From contig AP021858.1 of assembly GCA_017347465.1 (NCBI GenBank), positions 2,312,472-2,376,471 on the forward strand: DNA of 64,000 nucleotides, in the 5' to 3' direction. The notes under the pieces were generated by a model, which saw only the letters and a list, made by a program, of their open reading frames with translations, was not told the origin of the DNA and did no database searches. Below, one piece after another: positions 40,801 through 49,837 of the stretch. Position numbers and translations under genes: made by a program. The DNA comes from Candidatus Nitrosymbiomonas proteolyticus. GTDB taxonomy: Bacteria; Armatimonadota; Fimbriimonadia; Fimbriimonadales; Fimbriimonadaceae. How positions within the stretch are numbered: position 1 is the stretch's first letter; each line of letters begins with the position of its first letter.

Positions 40801-42588
40801 ACCGACATCGGCCACCCAGCGATCCGACGTAACGTCGAGCCCGAACTCCCCGCGAGAGACCACGACCGCCCCTTCGCCGTCAAAATACTTGTCGCCGTCG
40901 GTAACGCTCACATACGCCGTGAACTTGCTGTCGGTGTCGTCGACCCAAGCGTCGTCGAAGCGGCTGTCGAAGTCGATCAGGGCCTCGCCGCGCTCGTTGG
41001 TGGTCGCAACGTACTCGCCGACCCATTCGCCACCGTAATACCCTTCGCCACCGTACATCTCCTCGTATTCGAGGTAATCCTCTTCGTCTTCAGCGGAAAC
41101 GAACCCCCACTGGGGGCTTCGAGAGACGTTGGCCACGACCTTCGCCCCCACGACCGGCGCGCCGAAATAGTATTCCGCCTTGACCACAAACCGAACTCGT
41201 TCGCCTCGGACGAAACTCGGTTTGGAGGGCGTGACGGTGATCGAGTATTCGGGCTTGCGATAGGCCGCTATCGTCACCGGGAAAACGTCCTCGAACTCGC
41301 CGTAATTGACTTCGACGAGGTATTGCCCAGGAGGAGCTTCACCGTTGACTGAGAACTCGCCGCCGAAGCTGCCGAAGGTGTTGAGCGCGATCTCCTCCGA
41401 TTGAATGGGAACGCGCTCGGGGTCGAGAATGCGTACGAGGACCCGGCCGCTCGGCGGGGCGGCGTAGCTCACGCCTTCGAGAGCGCGGAGCGTGCCCCTG
41501 AACTGAATCCTGTCGCCTGGACGATAAATGGGGCGGTCCGTTTGAAGAAAGAGCCGGTATTGCTCGTCGCTGCCCCCGTACGAGTAAATATCGATGAAGG
41601 CGTCCGAGCCGTCAAAGCTGGCACGTACAAGGCGGTCGTTTCGCGAATCTCCCGAGTTCGAGCTAAGCAGTCCTTCGGAACTCGTGGTTCCCAGCGACAG
41701 CGGCTTGCCGTTCTTCCCCGCCTCGATCATTGCGCCCGAGATCGGCTTCCCGGTAGCTAGGTCGGTGACGAAGAGCGACAGTTGACTCGAAGCCGTTTTC
41801 GTCACGAGCGCGATTTGCGAGACGGAAATCCATGTGCCGGCTTCAAGCCCCTTGGCTTGGACTTCCACCCAATATAGGCCCTTGGGGAGATCGGGAAGCG
41901 CAAAGGGCTGGCGGAACACGCCTTCGGCGTCGCGATCGGTAGCCGTGCGGACGAATCTTTGCACTTCCCGGCCCATCGTGGACGGCGCCTTCCTCACGCG
42001 CCAAGAGGACGGCGCGATGGACGACAGCCCCGAGTAGAGCGATTTGGCAGCAAACAGCTTGTCGGGGTCGATGCGATAGATCAGGAATTCGATTTGGTCG
42101 GTATCGATGAACCCATGAACGTCCACCGACGCCTTTTCTCCAGGCAGGAACACGTGCTGCCCGAGGTAGGCATCGAGGAACGGCGGGTTCGGCTGAAGCT
42201 CGAAGACCTGCTCCTCCGCTCGGCCCTCCTCGATAGCGATGGTCTGATTTAGGGAGTGCGCTTTGGCGCTGGTGCGAGTCTGGTAGAAGCCTGCGCGGAC
42301 GTGCGAGAAGTTCACGCGGCCCGAGGCGTCGGTCGTCCGCACGTAGGACTGGGGCCGATCCTCGGGAGGCATGAGCTCCAACTCTTCCCATCCAAGGCTT
42401 TCGACCGGCTCCAGATAGACGGCGACGTTGGGAAGCGGCCTGCCGTTTTCGGCCATGACGAGTTGGGCCGAGAAGCTGCCCATCGGCACCTCGTAGGTGA
42501 TCCCTTGGCCCAGCAGAAAGACACCGAGGGTCGCGCCCACGATGAGGCTGGCTGCGCTGCCCTGTGCGATCCATTTCCCGATTTTCAT
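37849..42588 (-). CDS. Bacterial alpha-2-macroglobulin-like protein
   Basis: This 1579-residue protein belongs to the bacterial A2M family, thought to trap foreign proteases in the periplasm. An N-terminal membrane anchor (about 9-30) is followed by MG-type beta domains (MG2-like at about 350-440), then the LASDRTNVVGTFYPKRY and SFADLYLDGG regions. The thioester-type motif PYGCVEQTM lies at about 1093-1101 (codons near 39,300). Cys-Val-Glu-Gln matches the CxEQ thioester. A C-terminal helical and receptor-like part follows. A peptidoglycan synthase (PbpC), the usual partner in proteobacteria, is absent; a VanW gene and a membrane protein gene flank it in the same operon. Confidence 0.9.
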   Translation of the reverse strand: MKIGKWIAQGSAASLIVGATLGVFLLGQGITYEVPMGSFSAQLVMAENGRPLPNVAVYLEPVESLGWEELELMPPEDRPQSYVRTTDASGRVNFSHVRAGFYQTRTSAKAHSLNQTIAIEEGRAEEQVFELQPNPPFLDAYLGQHVFLPGEKASVDVHGFIDTDQIEFLIYRIDPDKLFAAKSLYSGLSSIAPSSWRVRKAPSTMGREVQRFVRTATDRDAEGVFRQPFALPDLPKGLYWVEVQAKGLEAGTWISVSQIALVTKTASSQLSLFVTDLATGKPISGAMIEAGKNGKPLSLGTTSSEGLLSSNSGDSRNDRLVRASFDGSDAFIDIYSYGGSDEQYRLFLQTDRPIYRPGDRIQFRGTLRALEGVSYAAPPSGRVLVRILDPERVPIQSEEIALNTFGSFGGEFSVNGEAPPGQYLVEVNYGEFEDVFPVTIAAYRKPEYSITVTPSKPSFVRGERVRFVVKAEYYFGAPVVGAKVVANVSRSPQWGFVSAEDEEDYLEYEEMYGGEGYYGGEWVGEYVATTNERGEALIDFDSRFDDAWVDDTDSKFTAYVSVTDGDKYFDGEGAVVVSRGEFGLDVTSDRWVADVGKPIEFEVRAFAHKTYEPLAGRRVRLTAAYSNYTRTGEVFEEIDSNVVTTGENGSARASFQARRGGYIRVRAATLDSKNNEILASTYVYAYDGAGDWIDRRATGVRLTLDKKQYSVGERAVAVIQTDQPGGFAWVTVEADRVYSSRVVELRSGVTRVEIPVTKECLPNAFVSVSYVKNRKFMESSRRLGVDLGVNRLQVEIEADKSTYRPGDRATYEVSTRDESGRPVSAEVAFGVVDEAIYALASDRTNVVGTFYPKRYNSVSTDYSFADLYLDGGDKAPSDIQIRSKFEDTAFWAPSVVTDSSGRAQISFILPDNLTTWRATATAITASTQVGSSTFKVRASKPLMLRILTREYYVQRDTQRLLAMVTNDSAADASVQVELEAAGATIRGEKRRVVHVKAGATVSLEWSAEFPDAGTATFLAKAWTGSESDGMQKSVPIRVYGRAVVQWKSGLMEGTSSEVFSVRPGADPSAGALEIELSPTVGSAVVQSLDELIGFPYGCVEQTMSRFLPTVVVADTLKKLSLPPIRRQAEIPSMVAEGYSRLRKMRIYNAAWGWWEYGDPDEFMTALVLEGLDLAKKAGYPSENIDPGPAVKWLSEKASLPWSSGPDSAFVQYDRKKRSYTAYVLALYGQKERAQSVLFALGLEQLTPLELANVSLAYHALGSEFTSKRDAALGKMLAAAQRGENLVSWEEEYWGFETTARCLLALATIRPTDPEIPKVVHYLMIQRRGSTWASTRDTAYIVVALCQYLRGTGGVGLQGALTVSINGKEVRVLNLAASSPADPNLRIRVPLKDLIQGDNRIEFKKETQGAGFFSAKLTQYVGGDTLPPSTTDPGLKISRRFAKLEVARMEDGTLRLVPSKADVKSVKRGDLIRCLIDVTSDTARQFVMVEAPIPSNFRIMEREEIGIYEEWYYPWSKHVVFDDKIVFFLKSMASRERSFQFTLRAENPGKASALPAVLFNMYEPNVRSSTSAATLEVRPE

Positions 42589-44033
42589 TGTGCTACCTGT
42601 TCACCGACCGAATCCCCGGCTCGGCGCGACACGATCGCGAGCAAGATCGCGAGCGCCGCCACTACAGGGCCGAGGACATAAAGGGCGCGGGCCTTTTCGT
42701 CGCGCGAGAGTTCGAGAATGGGCGAAATCCAGCCGTACGAAGCGGTCATTCCGAGGCCCAACCCCAGCGGCCAAGCGATTGCCAGCCCTGTGCCGCGCGC
42801 GTTGACACCCGCAAGAGCCCCGCCGAGACCCATCCCGGCAAGCATTCCGACATAGCCCTTCGCCGCCAAGGTCGAGGCTGAGACGATCACCGCGCCAGCC
42901 AGCAGTCCGACCCACAGGAAGGCCCCGGCGCCGCTGGCAAAGCCGCTCCGACCCTTCTCCTTGTACCATTCGAGCGCAAGGACGATCAGCATCGCTCCTG
43001 CGAGGATCCCGATGAGAGAGTAGTGTTGCCCGATGTCGAGCGCGCGGGAGGCCGCAAGGTGGTTCTCTCGGAACACCCGGTACACGACGATTCCCGCCAC
43101 AGGGGCGAGGGTGCTCAGCGCTCGTGGGTGGCGGAAGACGAGCAGCACGCACGCCCCGACGGCCAACCCCAGCGCGACGCCGTATCCGCGCAGAATCCCG
43201 AAAGCCAAGGTCGCGCCCGCCACCCAGAGGATCGTGGACAACCAATACCCCAGAGAGCTTTCCGATTCAGAACGAGGCACAACCCATAAGCTTGCCAGCG
43301 CCAAAGCCACGCCACCCAAGCCGACGACCGCGAACTGCTCGACGAGCAAGTACTTCATGCCCAGGAGCACGAATCCACCCGCGAAGAAACCGACAAACGC
43401 AAGGCCCCGGAGCCAGTCGGGCAGCCGCTCGCCGAGCTTTCTGCCGGGCAGCGCCCATACCATCAGCGCCGCATACGAGGCCGATACGCCGACGATCGCC
43501 CCCGAATGGGAGGGGTTGCCGCCGAAGCCGATCCTGCCGAGAACTTCCAGCGGGACGAGTACGCAAGCGGCGGCCGCGGCACGGATCGCCCAGGGGCTCG
43601 CGAGCATCCAGCCGCCTGCCACAGCCCCCATGCAATACCCCAGTTGAAGGTTGAGCAGGGTGGGCGGCTTCGCAAGAGCGAGGAGCGCGACCGCAGCCGC
43701 GCCGAACGCGATCGGCGCAGCCTTAGCATGCGCCGACTGGCCGGGGGCTCGCCCCAAAACCGCCACTAGAAAGGAAGCGGCAAGGCCGAGCAGAAGTCCA
43801 TGAACCGCCGCGCCCGCGTACGCCAACGAGCCGCCCCAAGTGAGGTGGGCCGCATAAGCCGACGCTCCGAGCGCCACGCTGCCCACAATGCCGGGGACCA
43901 ACGAGCTTGCGGCGGGCTTTTGCTCCTCTTCAACCGTGCTCTCGCGCAAGAGCCATGCTGCGAGCGCCCCTCCTAAACCGACCCAAGGCAATGCTTCCGT
44001 GACCACCCTATTTCCCCCTCGACTCTGGGCCAT
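42585..44033 (-). CDS. Polytopic membrane protein, unknown
   Basis: The 482-residue protein has about 13-14 membrane helices and almost no soluble part, with small-residue-rich helices (SSLVPGIVGSVALGASAY, LVAVLGRAPGQS). No transport or enzyme motif is recognised. It starts the operon; its last four bases overlap the A2M gene (ATGA). Coupled translation suggests it may be a membrane partner of the anchored macroglobulin, but this is inference. Confidence 0.7.
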   Translation of the reverse strand: MAQSRGGNRVVTEALPWVGLGGALAAWLLRESTVEEEQKPAASSLVPGIVGSVALGASAYAAHLTWGGSLAYAGAAVHGLLLGLAASFLVAVLGRAPGQSAHAKAAPIAFGAAAVALLALAKPPTLLNLQLGYCMGAVAGGWMLASPWAIRAAAAACVLVPLEVLGRIGFGGNPSHSGAIVGVSASYAALMVWALPGRKLGERLPDWLRGLAFVGFFAGGFVLLGMKYLLVEQFAVVGLGGVALALASLWVVPRSESESSLGYWLSTILWVAGATLAFGILRGYGVALGLAVGACVLLVFRHPRALSTLAPVAGIVVYRVFRENHLAASRALDIGQHYSLIGILAGAMLIVLALEWYKEKGRSGFASGAGAFLWVGLLAGAVIVSASTLAAKGYVGMLAGMGLGGALAGVNARGTGLAIAWPLGLGLGMTASYGWISPILELSRDEKARALYVLGPVVAALAILLAIVSRRAGDSVGEQVAQ

Positions 44034-44140
44034 CGAGCCCGTACACTAAGGACGGTTTACGGGCTCCCCAATGACGAACATTTCGCAAGGGAGTTCTGAT
44101 TCCTGCAAGGCGAAGGCGTTTCGTGTGAGAATGGGGCCAA

Positions 44141-45142
44141 ATGGCGGTCTATTTCGACCCAGACGCGATCGATTCGAGCCTGATCCTAGGGAGCGGGGTC
44201 TTGATGATCGGGTACGGGAATCAGGGCCGAGCCCAGGCCCTCAACCTTCGGGACAGCGGCGTCAGGGTGAGCGTCGGTCTTTATCCCGGCAGCAAGTCGT
44301 GGTCCAAGGCCGTCGCCGACGGGTTCGAGCCCGTCATTGCCGCCGAGACCGTTTCCGAGCACGACTTCCTCGTTCTCTGCACGCCCGACATGAAGATGGA
44401 GTCCGTGTACCGCGAGGCCGTAGCTCCCCACCTCCGGCCCGGTGCTGCGCTGTGCTTCTCGCACGGGTTCAACATTCGCTACGGACTGATCGTCCCGCCG
44501 CCGGAAGTCGATGTCGTGATGGTCTCCCCCAAGGGAGCGGGGTATGGGGTCAGGGGTCGCTACGAGGCGGGGTCGGGCGTGCCCGGTTTGATCGCCGTTC
44601 ATCAAGACGCGACGGGGCAAGCCCTGAATCGAGCGCTCTCCTATGCATGGGGGATCGGATGCGCCCGATCGGTTCTCCTCGAAACGACCTTTGCCGAGGA
44701 GACGGAATCGGACCTCTTTGGCGAGCAGGCCGTGCTTTGCGGGGGAATTCCTGACCTCATCCGGATGGGTTACGAAACTCTCGTCGAAGCGGGCGTCCAG
44801 CCTGAGATCGCCTACTTCGAGTGCCTTCATGAGACCAAGCTCATCGTGGACCTCATCGTCGAGCGGGGACTGGCGGGGATGAGGTCGGCGATCAGCGACA
44901 CGGCGCAATGGGGCGGGCTCACGGCCGGGCCTAAGGTCGTGACCCCGGAGACCCGGCAAGTCATGCGAAGGCTGCTGGCCGAGATTCGCGACGGGTCGTT
45001 CGCCAAGCGATGGGTTCAAGAGCGAGACGCTGGGTACCCCGAGCTCAACGCCTTAAAGCGCGAAGAAGCGGCGACTCCAGTGGAAGAAGTGGGCAAGGCG
45101 CTCCGACACAACATGCGGGAAGCCGAAGGCGGGGCGCACTAA
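44141..45142 (+). CDS. ilvC: Ketol-acid reductoisomerase
   Basis: The 333-residue class I (short) enzyme makes the dihydroxy acids of the Val/Ile/Leu pathways with NAD(P)H and Mg. The Rossmann fold has IGYGNQGRAQALNLRDSG (about 23-40) and the KARI core FEEDxxxE-like segment LETTFAEETESDLFGEQAVL (about 184-203) holds the metal-binding acidic residues. The C-terminal knotted domain includes DTAQWGGL. It stands apart from the ilvE and leuB genes. It overlaps the convergent trmFO stop by four bases. Confidence 0.93.
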   Translation: MAVYFDPDAIDSSLILGSGVLMIGYGNQGRAQALNLRDSGVRVSVGLYPGSKSWSKAVADGFEPVIAAETVSEHDFLVLCTPDMKMESVYREAVAPHLRPGAALCFSHGFNIRYGLIVPPPEVDVVMVSPKGAGYGVRGRYEAGSGVPGLIAVHQDATGQALNRALSYAWGIGCARSVLLETTFAEETESDLFGEQAVLCGGIPDLIRMGYETLVEAGVQPEIAYFECLHETKLIVDLIVERGLAGMRSAISDTAQWGGLTAGPKVVTPETRQVMRRLLAEIRDGSFAKRWVQERDAGYPELNALKREEAATPVEEVGKALRHNMREAEGGAH

Positions 45143-46539
45143 CCCTCCCCACCGCTTGGGCGGCCGCCATCTGAGACCGCTTCTCTCCACTCCGCAAAGC
45201 TCTCTCTGGCGGCCCTAAGCATCGCTTCGCGCCTCCGTCCCTTGTCTCGGTGGGTTCCAGGCGGCTCGGGGAAAAGCCCCCAGTTGATGTTCATCGGAGC
45301 GAATTCGCGGTCAGTAGGGTCCTGCAAGTGAGTCAACAGCGAACCGAGCGCGGTCGGCCTCGGTGGCAACGGAAACGGGATTCCCGCGACCTCAGCCGCC
45401 GCCGCCATCCCCGCGAGGATCCCCATGGCCGCGCTCTCGATGTAGCCTTCGACGCCGGTCAGTTGTCCCGCGAGTCGAATTCGCCCGTCCGATTTCAGGC
45501 GCAGATCGGGCGTCAGCACCTTCGGCGCCTCGACGTAGGTATTGCGATGGATCACGCCGTATCGCACGAACTCCGCCGACTCAAGCCCTGGAACCAAACG
45601 AAACACTCGCCTCTGTTCTCCCCAACGGAGCCTGGTCTGGCAAGCGACAAGGGAGTACAGCGTTCGCTGCTCGTTCTCAGGGCGGAGTTGCAGCACGGCG
45701 AACGGCCGTCTGCCGGTCCTGGGATCGCGCAACCCGACGGGCTTGAAGTTACCGAAGGCCAGCGACTTCTCTCCTTTTTCCGCGATCGCCTCGATCGGCA
45801 TACAGCCCGCGAAGTACTTGATCTTCTCCTCCAGCCCGCCGTGGGCTTCGCCGCCTGAGGAGTCCCGCTTGCCTCCGGCCTCAAACGCATGAGGGGTCAC
45901 CCGTTCGGCCGCAACAAGTTCTCGCACGAAGGCGCGGTAATCGTCTTCGGAAAACGGGCAGTTGAGGTAGTCATCGCCTCCTTTGTCGTACCTGCTTTGG
46001 GCAAAGACGACGCTTCGGTCGATGCTGGCGGCCTCTACGGTCGGGCTTACCGCATCGTAGAAGTAAAGGTGCTCGCGCCCCGAAGCTGTCGCCAGCCACT
46101 CGGAGAGCGGCCCTGTCGTCAACGGCCCCGTGGCAAGAATGAGCGCCCCAGACGAAGCAAGGGTTGGGATCTCGCCAGGCTCCAAGGTCCTGCGCTCGAT
46201 TTCAATGTTCGGGTGACTTTCGATCTCCTCGGTGATCCTCTGCCCGAACCTCCCACGATCGACGCAAAGCGCCTGGCCTCCCGGCACCTCGCAGGTCCGA
46301 GCAACCTGGAGCACGAGCGAGCCGAGTTCGCTCATCTCCGACTTAAGTTGTCCAGCGGGCGAGTCCGGCAGCTTGGACTTGAAGCTGTTGGAGCAGACGA
46401 GTTCGGCGAGCCATCCGGTCTCGTGGGCGGGCGTGGTCTCCTGGGGGCGCATTTCGATCAGGCGCACCCTTAGCCCCCGAGCCGCCGCTGCCCAAGCCGC
46501 CTCGACTCCCGCAAAGCCCCCGCCGACAATGCTAATCAT
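45139..46539 (-). CDS. trmFO: tRNA (uracil-54) C5-methyltransferase, folate/FAD-dependent
   Basis: The 466-residue flavoprotein makes ribothymidine at position 54 of tRNAs using methylenetetrahydrofolate. The FAD-binding start SIVGGGFAGVEAAWAAAARG (3-22) is followed by LIEMRPQETTPAHETG, the family segment LVCSNSFKSKLP, and FAGCMPIEAIAEKGEKSLAF. The later QLRPENEQRTLYSLVACQTR and GVIHRNTYVEAPKVL are also diagnostic of TrmFO. It is separate from the NYN gene (48-base gap). Confidence 0.95.
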   Translation of the reverse strand: MISIVGGGFAGVEAAWAAAARGLRVRLIEMRPQETTPAHETGWLAELVCSNSFKSKLPDSPAGQLKSEMSELGSLVLQVARTCEVPGGQALCVDRGRFGQRITEEIESHPNIEIERRTLEPGEIPTLASSGALILATGPLTTGPLSEWLATASGREHLYFYDAVSPTVEAASIDRSVVFAQSRYDKGGDDYLNCPFSEDDYRAFVRELVAAERVTPHAFEAGGKRDSSGGEAHGGLEEKIKYFAGCMPIEAIAEKGEKSLAFGNFKPVGLRDPRTGRRPFAVLQLRPENEQRTLYSLVACQTRLRWGEQRRVFRLVPGLESAEFVRYGVIHRNTYVEAPKVLTPDLRLKSDGRIRLAGQLTGVEGYIESAAMGILAGMAAAAEVAGIPFPLPPRPTALGSLLTHLQDPTDREFAPMNINWGLFPEPPGTHRDKGRRREAMLRAARESFAEWREAVSDGGRPSGGEG

Positions 46540-46587
46540 TCAGACGTGATTTCATAACTGCTGCACAGTCGTCCCAAATGAACACAC

Positions 46588-47487
46588 TTAACCTGGATTC
46601 AATTCGCGCACCGTCGGATGGTCCCAATTGACAAGTATAACCGCGTACCTTACGTACTCGCCGGAGTGTGGATGTATGCCCTCACGGTACTCAACGCTGA
46701 TGGCACCGCATGTCTGCAACGACCCAATAATCGCCTTGCGCTCATACTCGGCTAACAAGGGCAACTCTTCTCGAAGTGTCTTGATGAAAGGCGTCATCCA
46801 AATCTCCTTGTGTTGAGAGAAATTGGTGAGTAGCACGTCAAGCGCCCGCCGTTCGTTCGCAGACTCGACAGGCACATCCGACTTCGAGCGCACCTGTTTT
46901 GTCGATGCAATTTCAGAGGCTACGGCGACTCTATCAGCGGGCTTTTCTTCAAGTTGCCTCTCGCTGGCACTGGACTTGCTGACGGAGAGGTCCAAACCAA
47001 GCTGATCAATGTCAATTATCCGGTCGTCGGGCACGACTTGCCGCAAGTCCCCGGATAGAGCCTCGTTGAAAGCCACAACAAAGACGCGCTTTGCCATTTG
47101 CTTCAAATGCCTAATCACAGGAATGTAATCTCTGTCACCTGCGACGAACACAAAGCATTCAATCTCTTTTCTCGTATAGAGAACTTCCATAGCGTCAATA
47201 CAAAGTCGCATGTCCGCAGCGTTCTTATGGTCGGTTGAGAGGACGTTCTTCGTCTCGATACCAGCTAAGAACAACGGTCCCTGAATTGACGCCTCAATTC
47301 GATCGAAGTCAGCGTAAGCGTTTTCGACTATACACTCAGTATCAAACGTGTCAACAAAGTGCTCTCTCGTTTTGCGAACGACGCTCAGCAGAGCTTCGCC
47401 AGCGTCATCCGGCTCGAACTGCCTATCGTTTACGAGGTGCCAGTAAACGTTTTCAATGTCGAGGTACAGCGCACCTAATGAAGGCAT
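46588..47487 (-). CDS. NYN-domain (LabA-like) putative RNase
   Basis: The 299-residue protein has an N-terminal NYN/PIN-like domain (about 5-165): ALYLDIENVYWHL with an early Asp, STDHKNAADMRLCIDAMEVL and FVFVAGDRDYIPVIRHL, giving three acidic residues expected for metal-dependent RNA cleavage. The C-terminal part (about 215-290) looks like a small winged-helix (LOTUS/OST-HTH-like) domain. Its ATG shares one base with the leuB stop (TAATG), so it is translationally coupled to an amino acid gene. Target RNA is unknown. Confidence 0.8.
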   Translation of the reverse strand: MPSLGALYLDIENVYWHLVNDRQFEPDDAGEALLSVVRKTREHFVDTFDTECIVENAYADFDRIEASIQGPLFLAGIETKNVLSTDHKNAADMRLCIDAMEVLYTRKEIECFVFVAGDRDYIPVIRHLKQMAKRVFVVAFNEALSGDLRQVVPDDRIIDIDQLGLDLSVSKSSASERQLEEKPADRVAVASEIASTKQVRSKSDVPVESANERRALDVLLTNFSQHKEIWMTPFIKTLREELPLLAEYERKAIIGSLQTCGAISVEYREGIHPHSGEYVRYAVILVNWDHPTVRELNPG

Positions 47488-48563
47488 TAAGGAGCCTCCA
47501 GGTGATGCGAGACCGCATCACCCATTTCAGAGGTGGAAACGAGCTTCGTTCCCTCGACGAAGATGTCGGCGGTCCGCAGTCCTTGTTCGAGGGCCGACTC
47601 GACGGCGCGGTCGATCCTCGCCGCTCCTTCCCCTTCGCCAAAGCTGTACCTCAGCATCATCGCTGCGCTCAGTATGGCGGCGAGCGGGTTGGCGCGTCCC
47701 TGACCTGCGATATCGGGCGCGGAGCCATGGACCGGCTCATACATTCCAAAGACCTTCCCGTTCTTGGTGTCGCTCAGCGAGGCGCTGGGAAGCAGCCCCA
47801 GCGACCCCGTGATCATCGAAGCCTCATCCGAGAGGATGTCGCCAAACATGTTCTCCGTCAAGATCACGTCGAACTGGCGCGGGTCTCGGATGAGTTGCAT
47901 CGCGCAGTTGTCGATGAGCATGTGCGAGACCTTCACATCCGGGTTTTCGGCGGCCATTCGCGTCACGGTCTCGCGCCAAAGGCGGCTCGTTTCGAGCACG
48001 TTCGCCTTGTCCACGCTTACGATCTCCTTCCTGCGGGCGCGCGCGATCTCGAAGGCTCGTGCGGCGATCCTCTCCACCTCGTGCTGGGAATACACTGCGG
48101 TGTCGACGGCCACTCGGCCCTCGTCCCGGCGTTCCCGTGGCGTCCCGAAATAGATGCCTCCGGTCAGCTCGCGCACCACGACCAAGTCGATCAGTCCCCG
48201 ATCGCCCTTGAGCGGGCTTGCGGAAAGCAGCGGACCCAAGGTTTTCGCGGGCCGAACGTTGGCGTAGAGGTTGAGTTCGCGGCGCAAAGGAAGCAACGCC
48301 CCAACTTCCGGGCGGAGGCTCACAGGCTCGATGGCATCCCACTTGGGCCCGCCGACCGCGCCGAGAAGCACGGCGTCGGCGTTCCTGCACAGGTCGAGCG
48401 TCGCTTCGGGCAGCGGGCGTCCGCAGTCGTCATACGCCGCCCCGCCCACCAGCGCCGATTCAAATTCCAGGTCGCTGCTGACTCGCCGAAGCACCTTCAC
48501 CGCTTCAGCAATCACTTCGGGGCCGATGCCATCCCCAGCAAGGACAGCGACTTTGTGACTCAT
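47487..48563 (-). CDS. leuB: 3-isopropylmalate dehydrogenase
   Basis: The 358-residue NAD-dependent enzyme of leucine synthesis is oxidised-substrate specific through conserved blocks: [48 protein letters not shown] (about 135-150) and [18 protein letters not shown]. Mg ligands lie in [21 protein letters not shown] (start about 220) and [16 protein letters not shown] (about 285). The ATG at 48563 begins the conserved N-terminus; an upstream ATG would add a basic stretch. Its stop overlaps the NYN gene. leuA, leuC and leuD are not in the window. Confidence 0.95.
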   Translation of the reverse strand: MSHKVAVLAGDGIGPEVIAEAVKVLRRVSSDLEFESALVGGAAYDDCGRPLPEATLDLCRNADAVLLGAVGGPKWDAIEPVSLRPEVGALLPLRRELNLYANVRPAKTLGPLLSASPLKGDRGLIDLVVVRELTGGIYFGTPRERRDEGRVAVDTAVYSQHEVERIAARAFEIARARRKEIVSVDKANVLETSRLWRETVTRMAAENPDVKVSHMLIDNCAMQLIRDPRQFDVILTENMFGDILSDEASMITGSLGLLPSASLSDTKNGKVFGMYEPVHGSAPDIAGQGRANPLAAILSAAMMLRYSFGEGEGAARIDRAVESALEQGLRTADIFVEGTKLVSTSEMGDAVSHHLEAP

Positions 48564-48630
48564 GCGAGGAATTATGCCGAATTGCAGTCGATGAGGTCGC
48601 AAAGGGCTATGCGAGAGCGCTCACAGTCGT

Positions 48631-48636
48631 TACAAT
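48631..48636 (+). promoter_or_regulatory. Predicted -10 box of the kinase-like gene
   Basis: TACAAT lies 36 bases before the ATG at 48673; no -35 is obvious. Confidence 0.4.
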
Positions 48637-48672
48637 GAGGGGGCTTCGACTCTTCGGTTTTTGGGCGCTGAA

Positions 48673-49371
48673 ATGAGACTGATTGGGCTGGGCACGCGCG
48701 TGGTTTGCTTTGCGCTCGACGAGGCGAGGGTCGCCAAGTTCGTTCTGACCCCACAAGAAACTGTCAGCCAGTACCGACGCCTCGGAATCGACTTAGGGAG
48801 AGTCGCATGGTCGCCCTGCCCCGGAGACGTTCTCGAGTCGGCGCGTATCCTTCGCCGCCGGAGTCTTGCTTCCGTCCAGATGGCCTATCTTCGACACACC
48901 GACTTCTTCAGGCTCCTCGAAGTCCATCTCGAAGACCCATGCGATTCCGAGCCACCGTTCGTTTCTGATTCCTTGGAGTCTGCGCAGACTCTGCCGTTGG
49001 CAGGCCGCCCGTGGTTTCTCCAGAGTCGGGCGCTGACTGTGCAAAACGCGCTGATCGGAGCGAATCGCGAGCGTCAGCAAGAGATCCTCGACCTCGTGCT
49101 CGACTGCATCGCGGCCCTCGGGGAGCGGGGGATTCAGGACAAGACCTACAACTTCCTCGACAATTTCGGGCTCTGCGACGGGAGCGTCTTCCCTCTCGAC
49201 GTGGGCGAATTGGAGTTCAGCGATCAGTCAGAAGCAGGCCTCTGCGTCGATCGAATCTTGGCGAGCGATTCCTTTCGCACTCTCAAGTCGTGCGCCCCTT
49301 GGCTGGGCGGCTACTTCGCGGCAGGGCTGGCTTCGCTGGAGGCGAAAAGAGTTACTCCCCGAGGACCTTGA
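48673..49371 (+). CDS. Protein of unknown function, kinase-like features
   Basis: The 232-residue soluble protein opens with [20 protein letters not shown], a short strand-turn-strand like the N-lobe of small kinases (with a conserved-type lysine at about 22-23). It later has [20 protein letters not shown], followed by VGELEFSD, a possible degenerate catalytic-loop/metal site. Such an arrangement recalls YrbL-type kinase-like proteins, but the match is slight. It is a single gene whose end overlaps the convergent YjbQ gene by 20 bases. Confidence 0.6.
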   Translation: MRLIGLGTRVVCFALDEARVAKFVLTPQETVSQYRRLGIDLGRVAWSPCPGDVLESARILRRRSLASVQMAYLRHTDFFRLLEVHLEDPCDSEPPFVSDSLESAQTLPLAGRPWFLQSRALTVQNALIGANRERQQEILDLVLDCIAALGERGIQDKTYNFLDNFGLCDGSVFPLDVGELEFSDQSEAGLCVDRILASDSFRTLKSCAPWLGGYFAAGLASLEAKRVTPRGP

Positions 49372-49762
49372 GGACCACCCGCTTGCGGCGTTGCCCATCA
49401 AACTCCGCATAAAACACCTGCTGCCACGGCCCCAAATCGAGCCTCCCCTTGGTGATGGGCAGGACGACCTGGTGGTGCAGGATCAGGTTCTTAAGGTGGG
49501 CTTCGCCGTTGTCTTCCCCGGTGGCATGGTGGCGGTAGTCCTTCTTGGGGGCGAGCCCTTGGAGCCACTCCTTGATGTCCTCGATCAATCCATACTCAAG
49601 GTCGTTGACATAGACCGCGGCCGTAATGTGCATCGCGCTCACGAGGACAAACCCCTCTTGCACCCCGCTCGAACTGACCGCTTGCTCGACCTGGCCGGTG
49701 ATGCAAACGAATTCTTCTCGCTGGCGGGTCTCAAACCACAAGTATTCCGTATGCGATTTCAT
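49352..49762 (-). CDS. YjbQ/UPF0047-family protein
   Basis: The 136-residue protein is a small beta-rich enzyme-like fold. Family landmarks are [17 protein letters not shown] (about 42-58), [18 protein letters not shown] (about 78-95) and [21 protein letters not shown] (about 103-123), containing the conserved His and acidic residues. Some members have thiamine-phosphate synthase activity in vitro; the physiological role is unsettled. The gene stands alone. Confidence 0.9.
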   Translation of the reverse strand: MKSHTEYLWFETRQREEFVCITGQVEQAVSSSGVQEGFVLVSAMHITAAVYVNDLEYGLIEDIKEWLQGLAPKKDYRHHATGEDNGEAHLKNLILHHQVVLPITKGRLDLGPWQQVFYAEFDGQRRKRVVLKVLGE

Positions 49763-49837
49763 GCCCGGCAGGTTATCCTATTGACATGCCCTGCCGAACC
49801 GATTCGTCATGTCCGATCGGGGGCTAAGGAGGGTCAA

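Noticed and set aside
40210-41352. 380-residue frame opposite the macroglobulin
   Set aside because: Composition follows the antisense strand; no start signal or motif.
47235-48638. 467-residue frame opposite leuB and the NYN gene
   Set aside because: Covers two well-supported genes on the other strand.
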